Below the pieces are notes generated by a model that had not been told where the DNA came from, did not search any database, and saw nothing but the letters and a program-made list of their open reading frames with translations. Positions 25,552 to 33,615 of a stretch of DNA of 64,000 bases are shown here, one piece after another (within the stretch, counting starts at the first letter, position 1; each line of letters starts with the position of its first letter). This DNA is from an uncultured Clostridia bacterium (lineage in GTDB: Bacteria; Bacillota; Clostridia; Christensenellales; Borkfalkiaceae): assembly GCA_947626105.1 (NCBI GenBank), contig CANQQY010000002.1:37083-101082 (forward strand). Reading direction: 5' to 3'. The position numbers and the translations under genes were made by a program.

Positions 25552-27216
25552 ATGCACAAATGCCGAAACTGCGGAACAGAATTCGACAGTAAATTCTGCC
25601 CCGAATGCGGGACGCCCGCGCCGCCCGACTTTTGTCCCAACTGCGGCACGTCGCTTTTGCGCGGACACAAATTCTGCCCCAATTGCGGCACGTCTGTCGG
25701 CGCCTTCCCGCCCAAACCCGCAAGAGAGCCTGACCCCATCGAGCAAAAACCCGCTCCCGCACCCAAAAAGCCGCGCAGTACGGTCTCCCCCGTGGCGATG
25801 AAGGTCTGCACTCTCCTGCCCTATGCGCCGTCCTTGCTATTTGCGCTGTTCTCCGTGCTTCTCTTTCTGATGCTCCTCGGTTCTGCCGCTACGACGTTCG
25901 GCATAGGGCTCGAAAGCATCTACGGTTTCGCATCCCTTGCGGGTATGGCGTCCGACGGCAACGCCGCGCTCGCCGCCGAGGGTGAGACGGGGTTTGAAGG
26001 CATGGCCTTGGCCGTGGGGTTATGTATCGGGCTCATCGTGTGTGCCGTACTCGGCATCATCCTCGCCGCCGCCGCCGTCGCATTCCGTTGCTATGTCCCG
26101 CTTCGCGTCAAAAAAATAAGAAAAGTGCGCATCTGCACACTTTTCGAAGCGGGCATCTGCATCTTTTACTTCATCGATTTCCTGCTCAGCTGTATCCTCT
26201 GCGGCGCGGTAAGCGACCCCGTCACATCTCCCGGGTCGGGCACCGTCTGCGTGCTTGTATTCTCCCTGCTCTTTGGATTGTGCACCGCGGCGGCGATCAT
26301 TCTGCAAAAATTTCTGGTGAGGATCTTCCCCATCGAAATGGCGGAGATCGAGCGCGTCAAGGCGGAATATCGTGCCGAAACAGAGCCGCCCGTCCCGCCC
26401 GAAAAGGAACTCGTCAAACCGCAATATAATTTCAAGGAATGCCCCGCCGAGCTTCAGATGAAAATCGAAAAAAATGCGAGAGCGAGGAACCTGATCATCA
26501 TCTTCTCCGTCATCATATTTATGCTGTTGCGCTGTTTGCGCTATTGCTTATTCCCGAGTTTCGAAACGCTGTTTCGCTTGCCCGAATCTGTCGGGGAAAT
26601 GCTCGGAATGGGATATTTCACGCCCACGCAAATACTGCCGTCCTCTTGGCTCATGTGGCCTGCTACCCTCTTCGGCGGCCCGGAAAATTTTGAGTACCTG
26701 ACATATTACCTTTGGGGCCTTTGGGGCATCTATGTCCTGCTCACCATCATCCTCGGCAGTATCTTCGGCAAAAAGTACTATCGAAAGCCGCATTCGCCGA
26801 ACTTCAATTGGAGGAGCAAAAAAGCATGGTCAAGGAAGTGGTCCCTTTGGACTGTCGCCTTTGTCTTTGTCTTTATTTACCATTTCTTCTTCTGCTACGA
26901 GACCATCTTTTACGGAGCATTTGCCCATTATGGGTCCGAACCTGACTTCGGCGACATCAATGCCATATATGCGTACATATACACGGCGTTGTGCTTTGCA
27001 TATATGATCGCGTTTATGGTCTTAGCGCGCAAGAATACACGCAAGAGAAAAAATCTTTCCCTCGCAATCTGCGGCGCCAATTTCCCGTGGAAGATCCCTG
27101 CTCTGAAAGAGCAATACTTCGCAGATGAGCAGCGCTACATCGCCGAGCGAAGAGTCTGGAAGGCATACTGCCGCGCCCTCGCCTATTACGAAGAGGGCAT
27201 CCCCCATAAGACTTGA
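25552..27216 (+). CDS. Zinc-ribbon membrane protein of unknown function
   Basis: 554 residues. Two zinc ribbons occupy residues 1-50 (CRNCG...CPECG and CPNCG...CPNCG), followed by a proline/lysine linker. Then come about eight membrane helices: pairs at about 85-110 and 155-185, 210-235 and 235-265, a single helix near 320, one near 385, and a pair at 430-490. The ATG follows TTGGAG. It has its own promoter and terminator and is bracketed by the 42-bp direct repeat, which suggests it arrived as a unit. The family is not recognised beyond the zinc_ribbon_2-like N-terminus. Confidence 0.75.
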   Translation: MHKCRNCGTEFDSKFCPECGTPAPPDFCPNCGTSLLRGHKFCPNCGTSVGAFPPKPAREPDPIEQKPAPAPKKPRSTVSPVAMKVCTLLPYAPSLLFALFSVLLFLMLLGSAATTFGIGLESIYGFASLAGMASDGNAALAAEGETGFEGMALAVGLCIGLIVCAVLGIILAAAAVAFRCYVPLRVKKIRKVRICTLFEAGICIFYFIDFLLSCILCGAVSDPVTSPGSGTVCVLVFSLLFGLCTAAAIILQKFLVRIFPIEMAEIERVKAEYRAETEPPVPPEKELVKPQYNFKECPAELQMKIEKNARARNLIIIFSVIIFMLLRCLRYCLFPSFETLFRLPESVGEMLGMGYFTPTQILPSSWLMWPATLFGGPENFEYLTYYLWGLWGIYVLLTIILGSIFGKKYYRKPHSPNFNWRSKKAWSRKWSLWTVAFVFVFIYHFFFCYETIFYGAFAHYGSEPDFGDINAIYAYIYTALCFAYMIAFMVLARKNTRKRKNLSLAICGANFPWKIPALKEQYFADEQRYIAERRVWKAYCRALAYYEEGIPHKT

Positions 27217-27224
27217 TCTATGCG

Positions 27225-27262
27225 ATCCCCCTTCCTGCGGTGCAGGCAGGGGGATTTTTTTG
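27225..27262 (+). terminator. Terminator of the zinc-ribbon gene
   Basis: ATCCCCCTTCCTGC-ggt-GCAGGCAGGGGGAT followed by seven Ts. Confidence 0.9.
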
Positions 27263-27298
27263 TCATTCTTGGGTCATATTGAGCCGAGAAAGCCCCCG

Positions 27299-27340
27299 TC
27301 ACCGCAAAATCACCAAATTCTTTTTCGCTCTTGTGATGGC
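27299..27340. repeat. 42-bp direct repeat, right copy (native 3' end of helicase gene)
   Basis: Identical to 25410-25451. Here it is the in-frame C-terminus of a complete helicase, so this is the parental copy. Confidence 0.9.
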
Positions 27341-28564
27341 GGTATACAGCCACTGTCTGCCGTCCGAAAAGAGACGGCTCTCGTCGAGAACGACGACAAA
27401 CCCGTATTCCGACCCCTGCGCCTTGTGGCAGGTGACGGCATAGGCGAACTCAAAACGGCAGACGGTATCCTCTCTTCTCACGCGCGCCGAGCGGAGCGCG
27501 CCGAGATTGTCCTCATGCACGAGCCTTCCGTCCGCAAGCAGGCATGCCTTCGCGCCGTAGCCGTGAAAATAGCGTCCCGCCGTAAAAACTCCCGCGTCAA
27601 AGGGAAGATTTTTGACCGGTTTCGTCAGAAAATCGGCGCAAAAGTCGAGCATGCCCAGCCCGTCCTCTCCCTCGCGGACGTCGTAGCATTTGCCGATGAT
27701 CCCGTTGACGAGGTGAAAGTTCCCCTCCTCGTCGAGAGGTTTCGACCAGTCGTTGAGGGTGCAGATGAGTTTTTCGCCGTCGATGGGAAGAAGCGACCCT
27801 TCCGCAATGCCGAGATGGGTGCGGATCTCCCTGTTGAGGCGGGCGCGGGAGCTGTTCGTGCCGACGATGACTTGATCGCACTCCAAAAACAATTTTTTCC
27901 GCTGCTCCCGCGAGAGCGAATTTTTGGGGATCACGGCGGCGTTTTCGCCGTATCTCCCATACGGCAGAAACTCCCCTGCGCGCACCCGTTCCGCCATGCG
28001 GATGATGGGGTCGTCCCGCTCCTGACGGACGATTTGTTTGAGGGTGATCACGGGCATGGTCATGAGAGAATTGCTCCCGTTGACGGGCGGAAGCTGTGCG
28101 CTGTCCCCGCAGAAGAGGCACTTGATCCCGAACGATAAGAGGTCTTTCAGGAGCTCGTCCGAAACCATGGACGTCTCGTCCACGACGATGAGACGGATAT
28201 CCTTGGGCAGGGACTCCTTCAAGACGAAGCGCAGAAAGCGTTCGGAGATGACTTCGCCGTTTTCGTCCACTTCGATGTCCTCTTCCCGCGTGTAGATGAG
28301 GCTGTGCACCGTGCTTGCGGGCGTCCCGCCGCGGATGAGCACGGAAGCCGCCTTCCCCGTGGGGGCGACAAAGACGGCGCTCTCCCCCGGGACAAGCCCC
28401 ATCTTGCGTACGATATAGTCCACGAGAAAGGTCTTTCCCGTGCCCGCGTAGCCGCAGAGGACGAAGATCTGCGTATTCAGGTGAAAAAACCACTCCTCGA
28501 TGAGTTCGGCGGCTTCGCTCTGGTCGTCCGTAAGGACAGGGATCGCCGCAAGTTCTTCTTTCAT
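27299..28564 (-). CDS. Superfamily 1 DNA helicase, RecD2/Dda-like
   Basis: 421 residues with Walker A GYAGTGKT near 45, Walker B LIVVDETSMVSD, FCGDSAQLPPV (motif III), TCHKAQGSEY (motif V) and the C-terminal LYTAITRAKK (motif VI). It is short compared with RecD2 (over 700) because it lacks the N-terminal region, closer to phage Dda or stand-alone AAA_30 helicases. A 5'-3' helicase role in repair or replication is likely. The ATG at 28564 lies 6 nt after TATAAT with no ribosome-binding site (leaderless candidate); the open frame upstream of it is repeat DNA. Confidence 0.85.
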   Translation of the reverse strand: MKEELAAIPVLTDDQSEAAELIEEWFFHLNTQIFVLCGYAGTGKTFLVDYIVRKMGLVPGESAVFVAPTGKAASVLIRGGTPASTVHSLIYTREEDIEVDENGEVISERFLRFVLKESLPKDIRLIVVDETSMVSDELLKDLLSFGIKCLFCGDSAQLPPVNGSNSLMTMPVITLKQIVRQERDDPIIRMAERVRAGEFLPYGRYGENAAVIPKNSLSREQRKKLFLECDQVIVGTNSSRARLNREIRTHLGIAEGSLLPIDGEKLICTLNDWSKPLDEEGNFHLVNGIIGKCYDVREGEDGLGMLDFCADFLTKPVKNLPFDAGVFTAGRYFHGYGAKACLLADGRLVHEDNLGALRSARVRREDTVCRFEFAYAVTCHKAQGSEYGFVVVLDESRLFSDGRQWLYTAITRAKKNLVILR

Positions 28565-28570
28565 GCCCGT

Positions 28571-28599
28571 ATTATAGCATACGCCGCGCAAAAATGCAA
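28571..28599 (-). promoter_or_regulatory. Promoter of the helicase gene (leaderless type)
   Basis: Minus-strand TTGCAT (28599-28594), 17-bp spacer, TATAAT (28576-28571), then 6 nt to the ATG. Confidence 0.75.
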
Positions 28600-28664
28600 A
28601 CATTCGTTCTGTGTTTTTGAAAAAAATATGTTTTGCGCAGCGGGGAGCGTTCCATTGGCTTCCG

Positions 28665-28862
28665 CCCCGCGTCATTCTGAACGAATGTGAAGAATCCCGA
28701 AGATGAAAATTCGGACTTCGTTCTTTGGGATCCTTCGGGAATTGCAATTCGGACTGCGTAAAGCGTTTTCGGCTCAGGATGACGCGGTAAACCCTTGCTC
28801 CGCCCCCTTCAAAGGGGGCAGGTCCTGCCCCCTCCCAAGGAGGGGGACTAAGGGGGTGGGCA
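28665..28862. repeat. Intergenic repeats, families C and B
   Basis: Family C: GCGTCATTCTGAACGAATGT at the left and CGGCTCAGGATGACGCGG at the right form the ends of a palindromic unit whose interior has GAAGAATCCCGAAGATGAAA and GGGATCCTTCGGG. Family B follows: CCCCCTTCAAAGGGGGCAGG and CCCCTCCCAAGGAGGGGGAC. Confidence 0.8.
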
Positions 28863-28875
28863 AGGATTCTAAATA

Positions 28876-28901
28876 CAAAAATCCCGCCCATACGGGCGGG
28901 A
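28876..28901 (-). terminator. Terminator of the C_GCAxxG_C_C gene
   Basis: TCCCGCCC-gtat-GGGCGGGA followed by TTTTTG on the minus strand, a few bases after the stop. Confidence 0.9.
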
Positions 28902-28904
28902 CGG

Positions 28905-29339
28905 TTATCCCTCTTCGACGATCTGTTCCAAAATTTCCGCGGCGCACGCGACGAGTTCGGCGCACGGTCTCTTTTTATAATATCCTTCCGTGCGCGGCTC
29001 CGCTTGCGGCGATTTGTCCGTGACGATCCCCGCGCCCGTCAAAAGCTGTCCGCATTGATAGCTGCCGTTTTGCTCCTTGAAGCGCATGGCAAGCTTCTGC
29101 ACGAGGGCGTAGATCTCGCTCTTGCTCTTTTCGGGGAAGATCAGCCCCAAGGCGACCGCGCCGCCCGTCACCGCGCCGCAGGTCTCCCTCAACCTTCCGA
29201 GCCCGCCGCCGAGCGCTACCGTCGCCCGTTTGATGCTCTCCGCGGGCAAGTCGATCCTGTCCGCAAACGCAAGCGCGACGGCTTGCGCGCAGTTACATCC
29301 TTCCTTAAAGTATTCCTTTGCCCGTTCCGACGCCGACAT
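28905..29339 (-). CDS. C_GCAxxG_C_C family redox-type protein
   Basis: 144 residues with the family cysteines: EGCNCAQAV near residue 15, ETCGAVTGG near 60, a cysteine in YQCGQLL near 98 and CAELV near 125. The family is common in Clostridia, is thought to bind a metal or cofactor, and is often found near redox genes; its function is unproven. The ATG follows AAGGAGG. A TTGACA-17-TACACT promoter lies at 29386-29358, overlapping the end of the upstream lipoprotein gene. Confidence 0.88.
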   Translation of the reverse strand: MSASERAKEYFKEGCNCAQAVALAFADRIDLPAESIKRATVALGGGLGRLRETCGAVTGGAVALGLIFPEKSKSEIYALVQKLAMRFKEQNGSYQCGQLLTGAGIVTDKSPQAEPRTEGYYKKRPCAELVACAAEILEQIVEEG

Positions 29340-29357
29340 GTCCGCCTCCTTTTCATC

Positions 29358-29386
29358 AGTGTAACACGCCGCCGTCCTTCTGTCAA
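29358..29386 (-). promoter_or_regulatory. Promoter of the C_GCAxxG_C_C gene
   Basis: Minus-strand TTGACA (29386-29381), 17-bp spacer, TACACT (29363-29358). Confidence 0.75.
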
Positions 29387-29793
29387 GGCATTCTGAAATT
29401 CGCATGCAACATGGTGCCGAAAAGATTATAATCCATGCGGATCGCGCCCTTTTCATAGGGGAAGGAGAAGGACGCCGTCCTCATCCCCTGCTTTCCCGTA
29501 AAGGTGATCCTACCCTTTTCGGGATCCACGGAGTAATTCCCCGTATAGCCCCCCTCGTTGCCGTCCACCGTTCTGTACGAGAGCGCATAGCTTCCGTCAT
29601 GGCGGAGTTCGAGCGAGAGTTTTTCAAACTCTTCCGTCATATCCTTGCCGCCCAGCGCGATCTCTTCGCATTCGTAAAAGCCCGTATAGGGTCTCGTGAG
29701 GTCGCTAAGCGTCCCCATCTCCTCCGCGTCGCATGCGGTAAGGGAGAGCGCAGCCGCGAGCAGCAAAAACGCCGCTAAAATTTTATGCTTCAT
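29383..29793 (-). CDS. Small lipoprotein of unknown function
   Basis: 136 residues with a lipoprotein signal: MKHKILAAF, a hydrophobic stretch and the lipobox LTAC (Cys about residue 21). The mature part is beta-rich, with alternating polar and aromatic residues and a GNYSVDPEKGRITFTGK segment like lipocalin-type domains of Clostridia. The ATG at 29793 has CATAAT 7 nt upstream and no ribosome-binding site, a weaker leaderless candidate. Likely anchored on the outer face of the membrane. Confidence 0.7.
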   Translation of the reverse strand: MKHKILAAFLLLAAALSLTACDAEEMGTLSDLTRPYTGFYECEEIALGGKDMTEEFEKLSLELRHDGSYALSYRTVDGNEGGYTGNYSVDPEKGRITFTGKQGMRTASFSFPYEKGAIRMDYNLFGTMLHANFRMP

Positions 29794-29875
29794 ACCCGAA
29801 ATTATGGACGATTGCGCATAAAAACATTCCATCCGTATTTTTTCGGGTGCGGCTAAAAAACAATATGAAAATAGT

Positions 29876-29904
29876 TTGTAAAAACTTTTCTAAAATGCTA
29901 TAAT
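29876..29904 (+). promoter_or_regulatory. Promoter of the MBL-fold gene at 29931
   Basis: TTGTAA (29876-29881), 17-bp spacer, TATAAT (29899-29904), then CGGAGA ahead of the ATG. Confidence 0.75.
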
Positions 29905-29930
29905 GGGAAAGATCATACGGAGAAAATCTT

Positions 29931-30707
29931 ATGCGCATCAAGTGGTACGGCACGGCTTCGCTGCTCCTCGAAAGCGGGGAGGACAGGATCCTCATCGACC
30001 CTTACTTGAAAAACTTCAATCCGAAACTGTTCCGCGTCCCCATGGAAGAGGCGAGATCGGTCTGCGCGATCCTCATCACCCATCCCCATCTCGACCATTT
30101 TGCGGATATCGCGGCATTTACGGAAAATTCGGCGATCCCCGTGTTCGTCTCGCAGAACGGGATCGATCACGCAACGCGGCTGGGGATCGATACGGACGGC
30201 ATGATCGCCTATGCCGTCAACGAGGAGATCAAGCTCGGCAATTTCACCATCCATACATACAGGAGCAGACATTGCGTGTTCGACGCGGCGACCGTGCTCC
30301 GCGTGACCTTTTCCCCGCGCACCTGGCTCCATGCGCCCGCCGCGGTGAAACTTTTGAAACAGGCGAGCAAATTCAAGCTCCATGACGACATCTTTGCCCT
30401 GCACATCTCGGACGGAGAAAAAGCGGTCGTCGTGCTCGGCTCCGCGGGCATAGACGAGGACACCGTCTATCCGCAGGGCGCGGATCTTCTCGTATTCCCC
30501 CATCAGGGGCGGAGCCGCATGCACAAATATATGGTGAAATTTTTAGAGGCGTTCCGTCCCAACGCCGTCATGGCGGATCATTTCGACGACGCCTTTCCAC
30601 CGCTCACCCATCGGGAAAATCTCAAACATTTTGTCCCGACCGTCAAAAAAATTCTCCCCGACGCCGCGGCGATCATTCCGCAGGAGGGAGAATGGTACGA
30701 AATCTAA
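29931..30707 (+). CDS. Metallo-beta-lactamase-fold hydrolase (UlaG-like)
   Basis: 258 residues. It starts MRIKWYGTASLLLES and has the metal-binding ITHPHLDHFAD at about 50-60 and a conserved histidine in MADHFDD near 215. The family includes UlaG-like lactonases and many uncharacterised hydrolases. Its 3' end overlaps the convergent phosphopantetheinyl transferase gene by 4 bp. Substrate unknown. Confidence 0.82.
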   Translation: MRIKWYGTASLLLESGEDRILIDPYLKNFNPKLFRVPMEEARSVCAILITHPHLDHFADIAAFTENSAIPVFVSQNGIDHATRLGIDTDGMIAYAVNEEIKLGNFTIHTYRSRHCVFDAATVLRVTFSPRTWLHAPAAVKLLKQASKFKLHDDIFALHISDGEKAVVVLGSAGIDEDTVYPQGADLLVFPHQGRSRMHKYMVKFLEAFRPNAVMADHFDDAFPPLTHRENLKHFVPTVKKILPDAAAIIPQEGEWYEI

Positions 30708-31186
30708 ATATTTACGAGGGAGACTTCCTCTTCGCGCTCTGCGCACAGGCAGAGGATATGATCCCCGATCGCAATATGCTTTAAGAATACCTTTTGCGGC
30801 GCGTCCTTGTAGAAAAGGACGCCCTTTTCATATACGAGAGCGGGAAGAAGGCGGGCGAGCGTATCGCCGAGATATTTGACGTATGCCTCCTTCGCCGTCC
30901 AAAGTTCGAAAAAATCCTCCTCTTTTTCGGCGGGCGTCAAGCGTGAGAGGAGCGCGTCCGTCTTGCGGGACCTGCGTTTTTCGGCGTCGAGCCCCACCTT
31001 TTGCGTCCCGACCGCAACGGCCATGAGCCCGTCCGTATGGGTGAGGCTGAACTCCGCCTCGCCCCCTTCGAGATATGGCTTGCCGTTTTTCGTGAAGAGG
31101 ATCTCCGACGTCCCGCCGTGCCTTATAAGGACTTTTTTGAGGAATTCCCCTCTTTCGGCTCTCTCCGTCGTGTAGTAGATAACCAT
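30704..31186 (-). CDS. 4'-phosphopantetheinyl transferase, Sfp type
   Basis: 160 residues, shorter than Sfp (about 225). The core motifs are present: GKPYL, SLTHTDG, the metal-binding GLDAEKR and the WTAKEAYVKY block. It transfers phosphopantetheine from CoA to carrier proteins. No polyketide, peptide or acp gene is next to it. The ATG at 31186 lies 6 nt after TATAAT and has no ribosome-binding site (leaderless candidate). Confidence 0.85.
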   Translation of the reverse strand: MVIYYTTERAERGEFLKKVLIRHGGTSEILFTKNGKPYLEGGEAEFSLTHTDGLMAVAVGTQKVGLDAEKRRSRKTDALLSRLTPAEKEEDFFELWTAKEAYVKYLGDTLARLLPALVYEKGVLFYKDAPQKVFLKHIAIGDHILCLCAEREEEVSLVNI

Positions 31187-31192
31187 AGGCCG

Positions 31193-31221
31193 ATTATACC
31201 ACAGTTTGGCGGATTTGTAAA
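31193..31221 (-). promoter_or_regulatory. Promoter of the phosphopantetheinyl transferase gene (leaderless type)
   Basis: Minus-strand TTTACA (31221-31216), 17-bp spacer, TATAAT (31198-31193), then 6 nt to the ATG. Confidence 0.75.
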
Positions 31222-31253
31222 GAGCTCGGCGCGGGAGTAAGGGCTTCCGCGCA

Positions 31254-31662
31254 CCGCGTCATCCTGAACTGCACTCCGCGAGCAACCGCGTCATCCTGAA
31301 CCCCCTACGAGCGGAAGCAAGGGGGGCGGCGTCATTCTGAGCGTAGCGAAGAATCCCGAAGAACGGAGTCTGAATATCGTCCGCTCTACTCCCTGTCGCC
31401 CCTTTCAGGGGAGATGTCGCGAGCTTGCGAGTGACAGAGGATCTTGTCGCCCCTCTTAGGGGAGATGTCACGAGCTTGCGAGTGACAGAGGGGTTTCCGA
31501 AACCCCTTTCCCCTCACTACGTTCGGGGACTTCCCCTAAGAGGGGCAGCGAGAACCCTATCCCCGCTACGCGGGTACTTCCCCTAAGAGGGGAAGCGAGG
31601 GGGACGACCGCGTCATCCTGAACCCCCGTAGGGGGTGAAGGATCCCGAAGAACGAAGTCCGA
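31254..31662. repeat. Intergenic repeats, families C and A
   Basis: Family C fragments (GCGTCATTCTGAGCGTAGCG with GAAGAATCCCGAAGAACGGA) flank a family A cluster with GTCGCCCCTCTTAGGGGAGA twice, the CACGAGCTTGCGAGTGACAG hairpin, GGGGTTTCCGAAACCCCTTT, and arms ACTTCCCCTAAGAGGGGCAG and ACTTCCCCTAAGAGGGGAAG. No gene is seen between 31187 and 31667. Confidence 0.8.
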
Positions 31663-31667
31663 ACTTT

Positions 31668-32915
31668 TTACTTCCCCTTGACCCTTGCGACGTCGATGTT
31701 ATCCTTCTTTCTGTCGGAAAGTGCCTTGACAGGGTGCTCCTTGTTCTGGATACGGTAGTCGTACTTGAACGCCGAAATGGCCTTGTCGATGACGACGTGG
31801 GTCCCCACCGTCTTGGGATCCCCGTTGATTTTTGCATTGTAACCGAAATAGCGGAACTTATCGGGCACCTTTTCGAGCTCCTCCCAGCCCTCTTCAACGC
31901 CCGTGAGCCGAACGCTCTTCAAAATCTCCCTCACATACTCCTTCTGCGAGCGGAATTTCAAGAGCTGAGGGAACTCCCCGCCCTCGGGCAGAACCTGCTG
32001 CCAGACCTTCCCCTCGTACGTCCTCAAAAGATCTGCCGCCTCGTGGAGGTGGGCGACTTCTTCCTCGAAGTGCATCTCCCAGATCTTCTTGATCCGCTCG
32101 TCCTTTTCGTCCTCATAACACGAATAATAGAGATACGCTTCGGTGTACTCGTTCATGAGAAGGCACTCGTAAGGGGTCGCCGTGGGGTCTTTAAGGCAGC
32201 CGTAGCCCGTGACGTGCTGTTCCTCGATCATGGCGATCTCGTTATAGAGCTTTCTCCCCAGGGGGGAGGCATAGAGATTGGCGACGTTCATATAGAAATT
32301 CATCGTCTGCTGCTCCGCGCCGGTGATGATGTTGACGTTGAGCTTTGTCTTGACGTCGTTCAGATAATTGTTGAGGTAGAAATTCACGTCGTCGTGCGGG
32401 TGGCGGTACTCCGCGACGGTGGGACGTCCCGGCATGATCTCGGTATAGTCCCCGACGAGCTTGGCGGGATCCCCCGCTTTTTCGAGCTCCATGAGGTCGG
32501 AGTAGCGGTAGAGGTGGTCGAAATCTTCGAGGAGCGCGAAGTCGAGCTGTTTCTTCACATAGCTGTTCTTTTCGGTGACGGCAAGATTGGCGGTGAGATC
32601 GACGGCGAGCTGTTCATAGCCGATCGTGTGTTCGATGATGCTCTCATTTGCGGGTTTGAGGCTGGCGACACGTTTTTGCTGGATCTGCTCCCCGCGGCGC
32701 ATGTAGGCGAGACGGCGGCGGACGTCGTTGTTCGCACACATGCGGGTGAAAGAGTTGGAGAGCCGCACCGATTCGAACTCCGTCCCGGACATGAGGATGA
32801 CCCGAAGGCGGGTATAGGGATCGACTTCATTCTTATTGTAGGGTTTGACGAGCACATTCTTCCATGTCGTAAAAATCTTGTCCGCCTTTTGCGGCTTGCA
32901 TTCAAACGGATTCAT
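31668..32915 (-). CDS. Ferritin-like helical protein of unknown function
   Basis: 415 residues, almost all helical. Acidic and histidine pairs of diiron type appear more than once: IEHTIGYEQ near 95, EDFDHLYRY near 130, EEQHVTGYG near 235 and HFEEEVAHLHEA near 285. The pattern suggests one or two ferritin-like four-helix bundles that may bind iron. The ATG at 32915 follows AAGGAGGTTCAA. It is a single-gene unit between repeats. I do not recognise a named family. Confidence 0.6.
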   Translation of the reverse strand: MNPFECKPQKADKIFTTWKNVLVKPYNKNEVDPYTRLRVILMSGTEFESVRLSNSFTRMCANNDVRRRLAYMRRGEQIQQKRVASLKPANESIIEHTIGYEQLAVDLTANLAVTEKNSYVKKQLDFALLEDFDHLYRYSDLMELEKAGDPAKLVGDYTEIMPGRPTVAEYRHPHDDVNFYLNNYLNDVKTKLNVNIITGAEQQTMNFYMNVANLYASPLGRKLYNEIAMIEEQHVTGYGCLKDPTATPYECLLMNEYTEAYLYYSCYEDEKDERIKKIWEMHFEEEVAHLHEAADLLRTYEGKVWQQVLPEGGEFPQLLKFRSQKEYVREILKSVRLTGVEEGWEELEKVPDKFRYFGYNAKINGDPKTVGTHVVIDKAISAFKYDYRIQNKEHPVKALSDRKKDNIDVARVKGK

Positions 32916-33004
32916 TTGAACCTCCTTGCGTTTTTTATGCACGAGTCAGAAAAGAAGTATTCCTGCGATTGCAAATTGCCGAAAAAGTTGTTATAATAGA
33001 AAAA

Positions 33005-33165
33005 AGCTGCCCCGCGTCATTCTGAATCCCCGTAGGGATGAAGAATCCCGAGGATGAAAGTTCGGACTCCGTACTTCGGGATCCTTCGGGCTTCGCCCTC
33101 AGGATGACGCAGCATTACCCCCCACCACCGCCTGCGGCGGAGCCGTCTCGGGCAGGTAGCGTCCT
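33005..33165. repeat. Intergenic repeats, families C and B
   Basis: Family C unit from GCGTCATTCTGAATCCCCGT to CCTCAGGATGACGCAGC, with GGGATCCTTCGGGCTTCG inside. A family B hairpin CCCACCACCGCCTGCGGCGG follows. Confidence 0.8.
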
Positions 33166-33174
33166 GCCCTACTT

Positions 33175-33405
33175 CGCCCTACGGGCTCGTGCCGCGCTTA
33201 GTGTAAAAAGAATGCGCGCGGGGCGGTCACCGTTCGCGCTAGATAATGCGCTACTTCGTCGCTGACGCTCCTCGTGCCGCGCTTAGAAAAAATAAGAATG
33301 CGCGCGGGGCACTCATGTCGCAACGCGCCAAAAGTTATCAACTTTTGGCAGGACGCGTTGCTCCACCCCGTAGGGGGTAGGCCTTGGGGTCTGCCCTTCA
33401 TTCTA
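33175..33405. repeat. Intergenic repeats, family D
   Basis: Two tandem modules CTCGTGCCGCGCTTAG...AATGCGCGCGGGGC (about 33186-33222 and 33270-33312), then a hairpin of CAACGCG and CGCGTTG arms enclosing CCAAAAGTT / AACTTTTGG, and CCCCGTAGGGGGTAGG. Confidence 0.7.
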
Positions 33406-33407
33406 AA

Positions 33408-33600
33408 TCACGGCGCGTGGCAGGGTCTCCCTGCCTAAGCGCACCCCATTTGGTACCCTACGGGAACCTTAATGTCGTGTGAAACAGAACGGGGGCGGCC
33501 GAATCGCTTTAACAAGGCAAAAATCTTAACCCCTCGTTGAATTTCTTTTTGAGCATGCGCCCCAAAGGCGCAGACGAAAAAAGAAATTCAACGAAACAAA
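33408..33600 (+). repeat. Structured repeat, family E copy 2, just upstream of pfs
   Basis: Blocks in order: CATTTGGTACCCTACGGGAA, CCTTAATGTCGTGTGAAACA, GGCGGCCGAATCGCTTTAAC, AAGGCAAAA, TTAACCCCTCGTTG and a final hairpin with arms GTTGAATTTCTTTTT and AAAAAGAAATTCAAC enclosing GCGCC/GGCGC. The final stem differs from other copies at both sides, keeping pairing. Confidence 0.7.
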
Positions 33601-33615
33601 AAAAGGAGTAATTTT

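Noticed and set aside
25410..25811. 133-codon minus-strand frame ending in the helicase C-terminus
   Set aside because: Only its last 14 codons are helicase-like and they come from the 42-bp duplication; the rest is antisense to the zinc-ribbon gene.
31635..32996. 453-codon plus-strand open frame over the ferritin-like gene
   Set aside because: Antisense shadow; the minus-strand reading has a strong ribosome-binding site and coherent diiron motifs.
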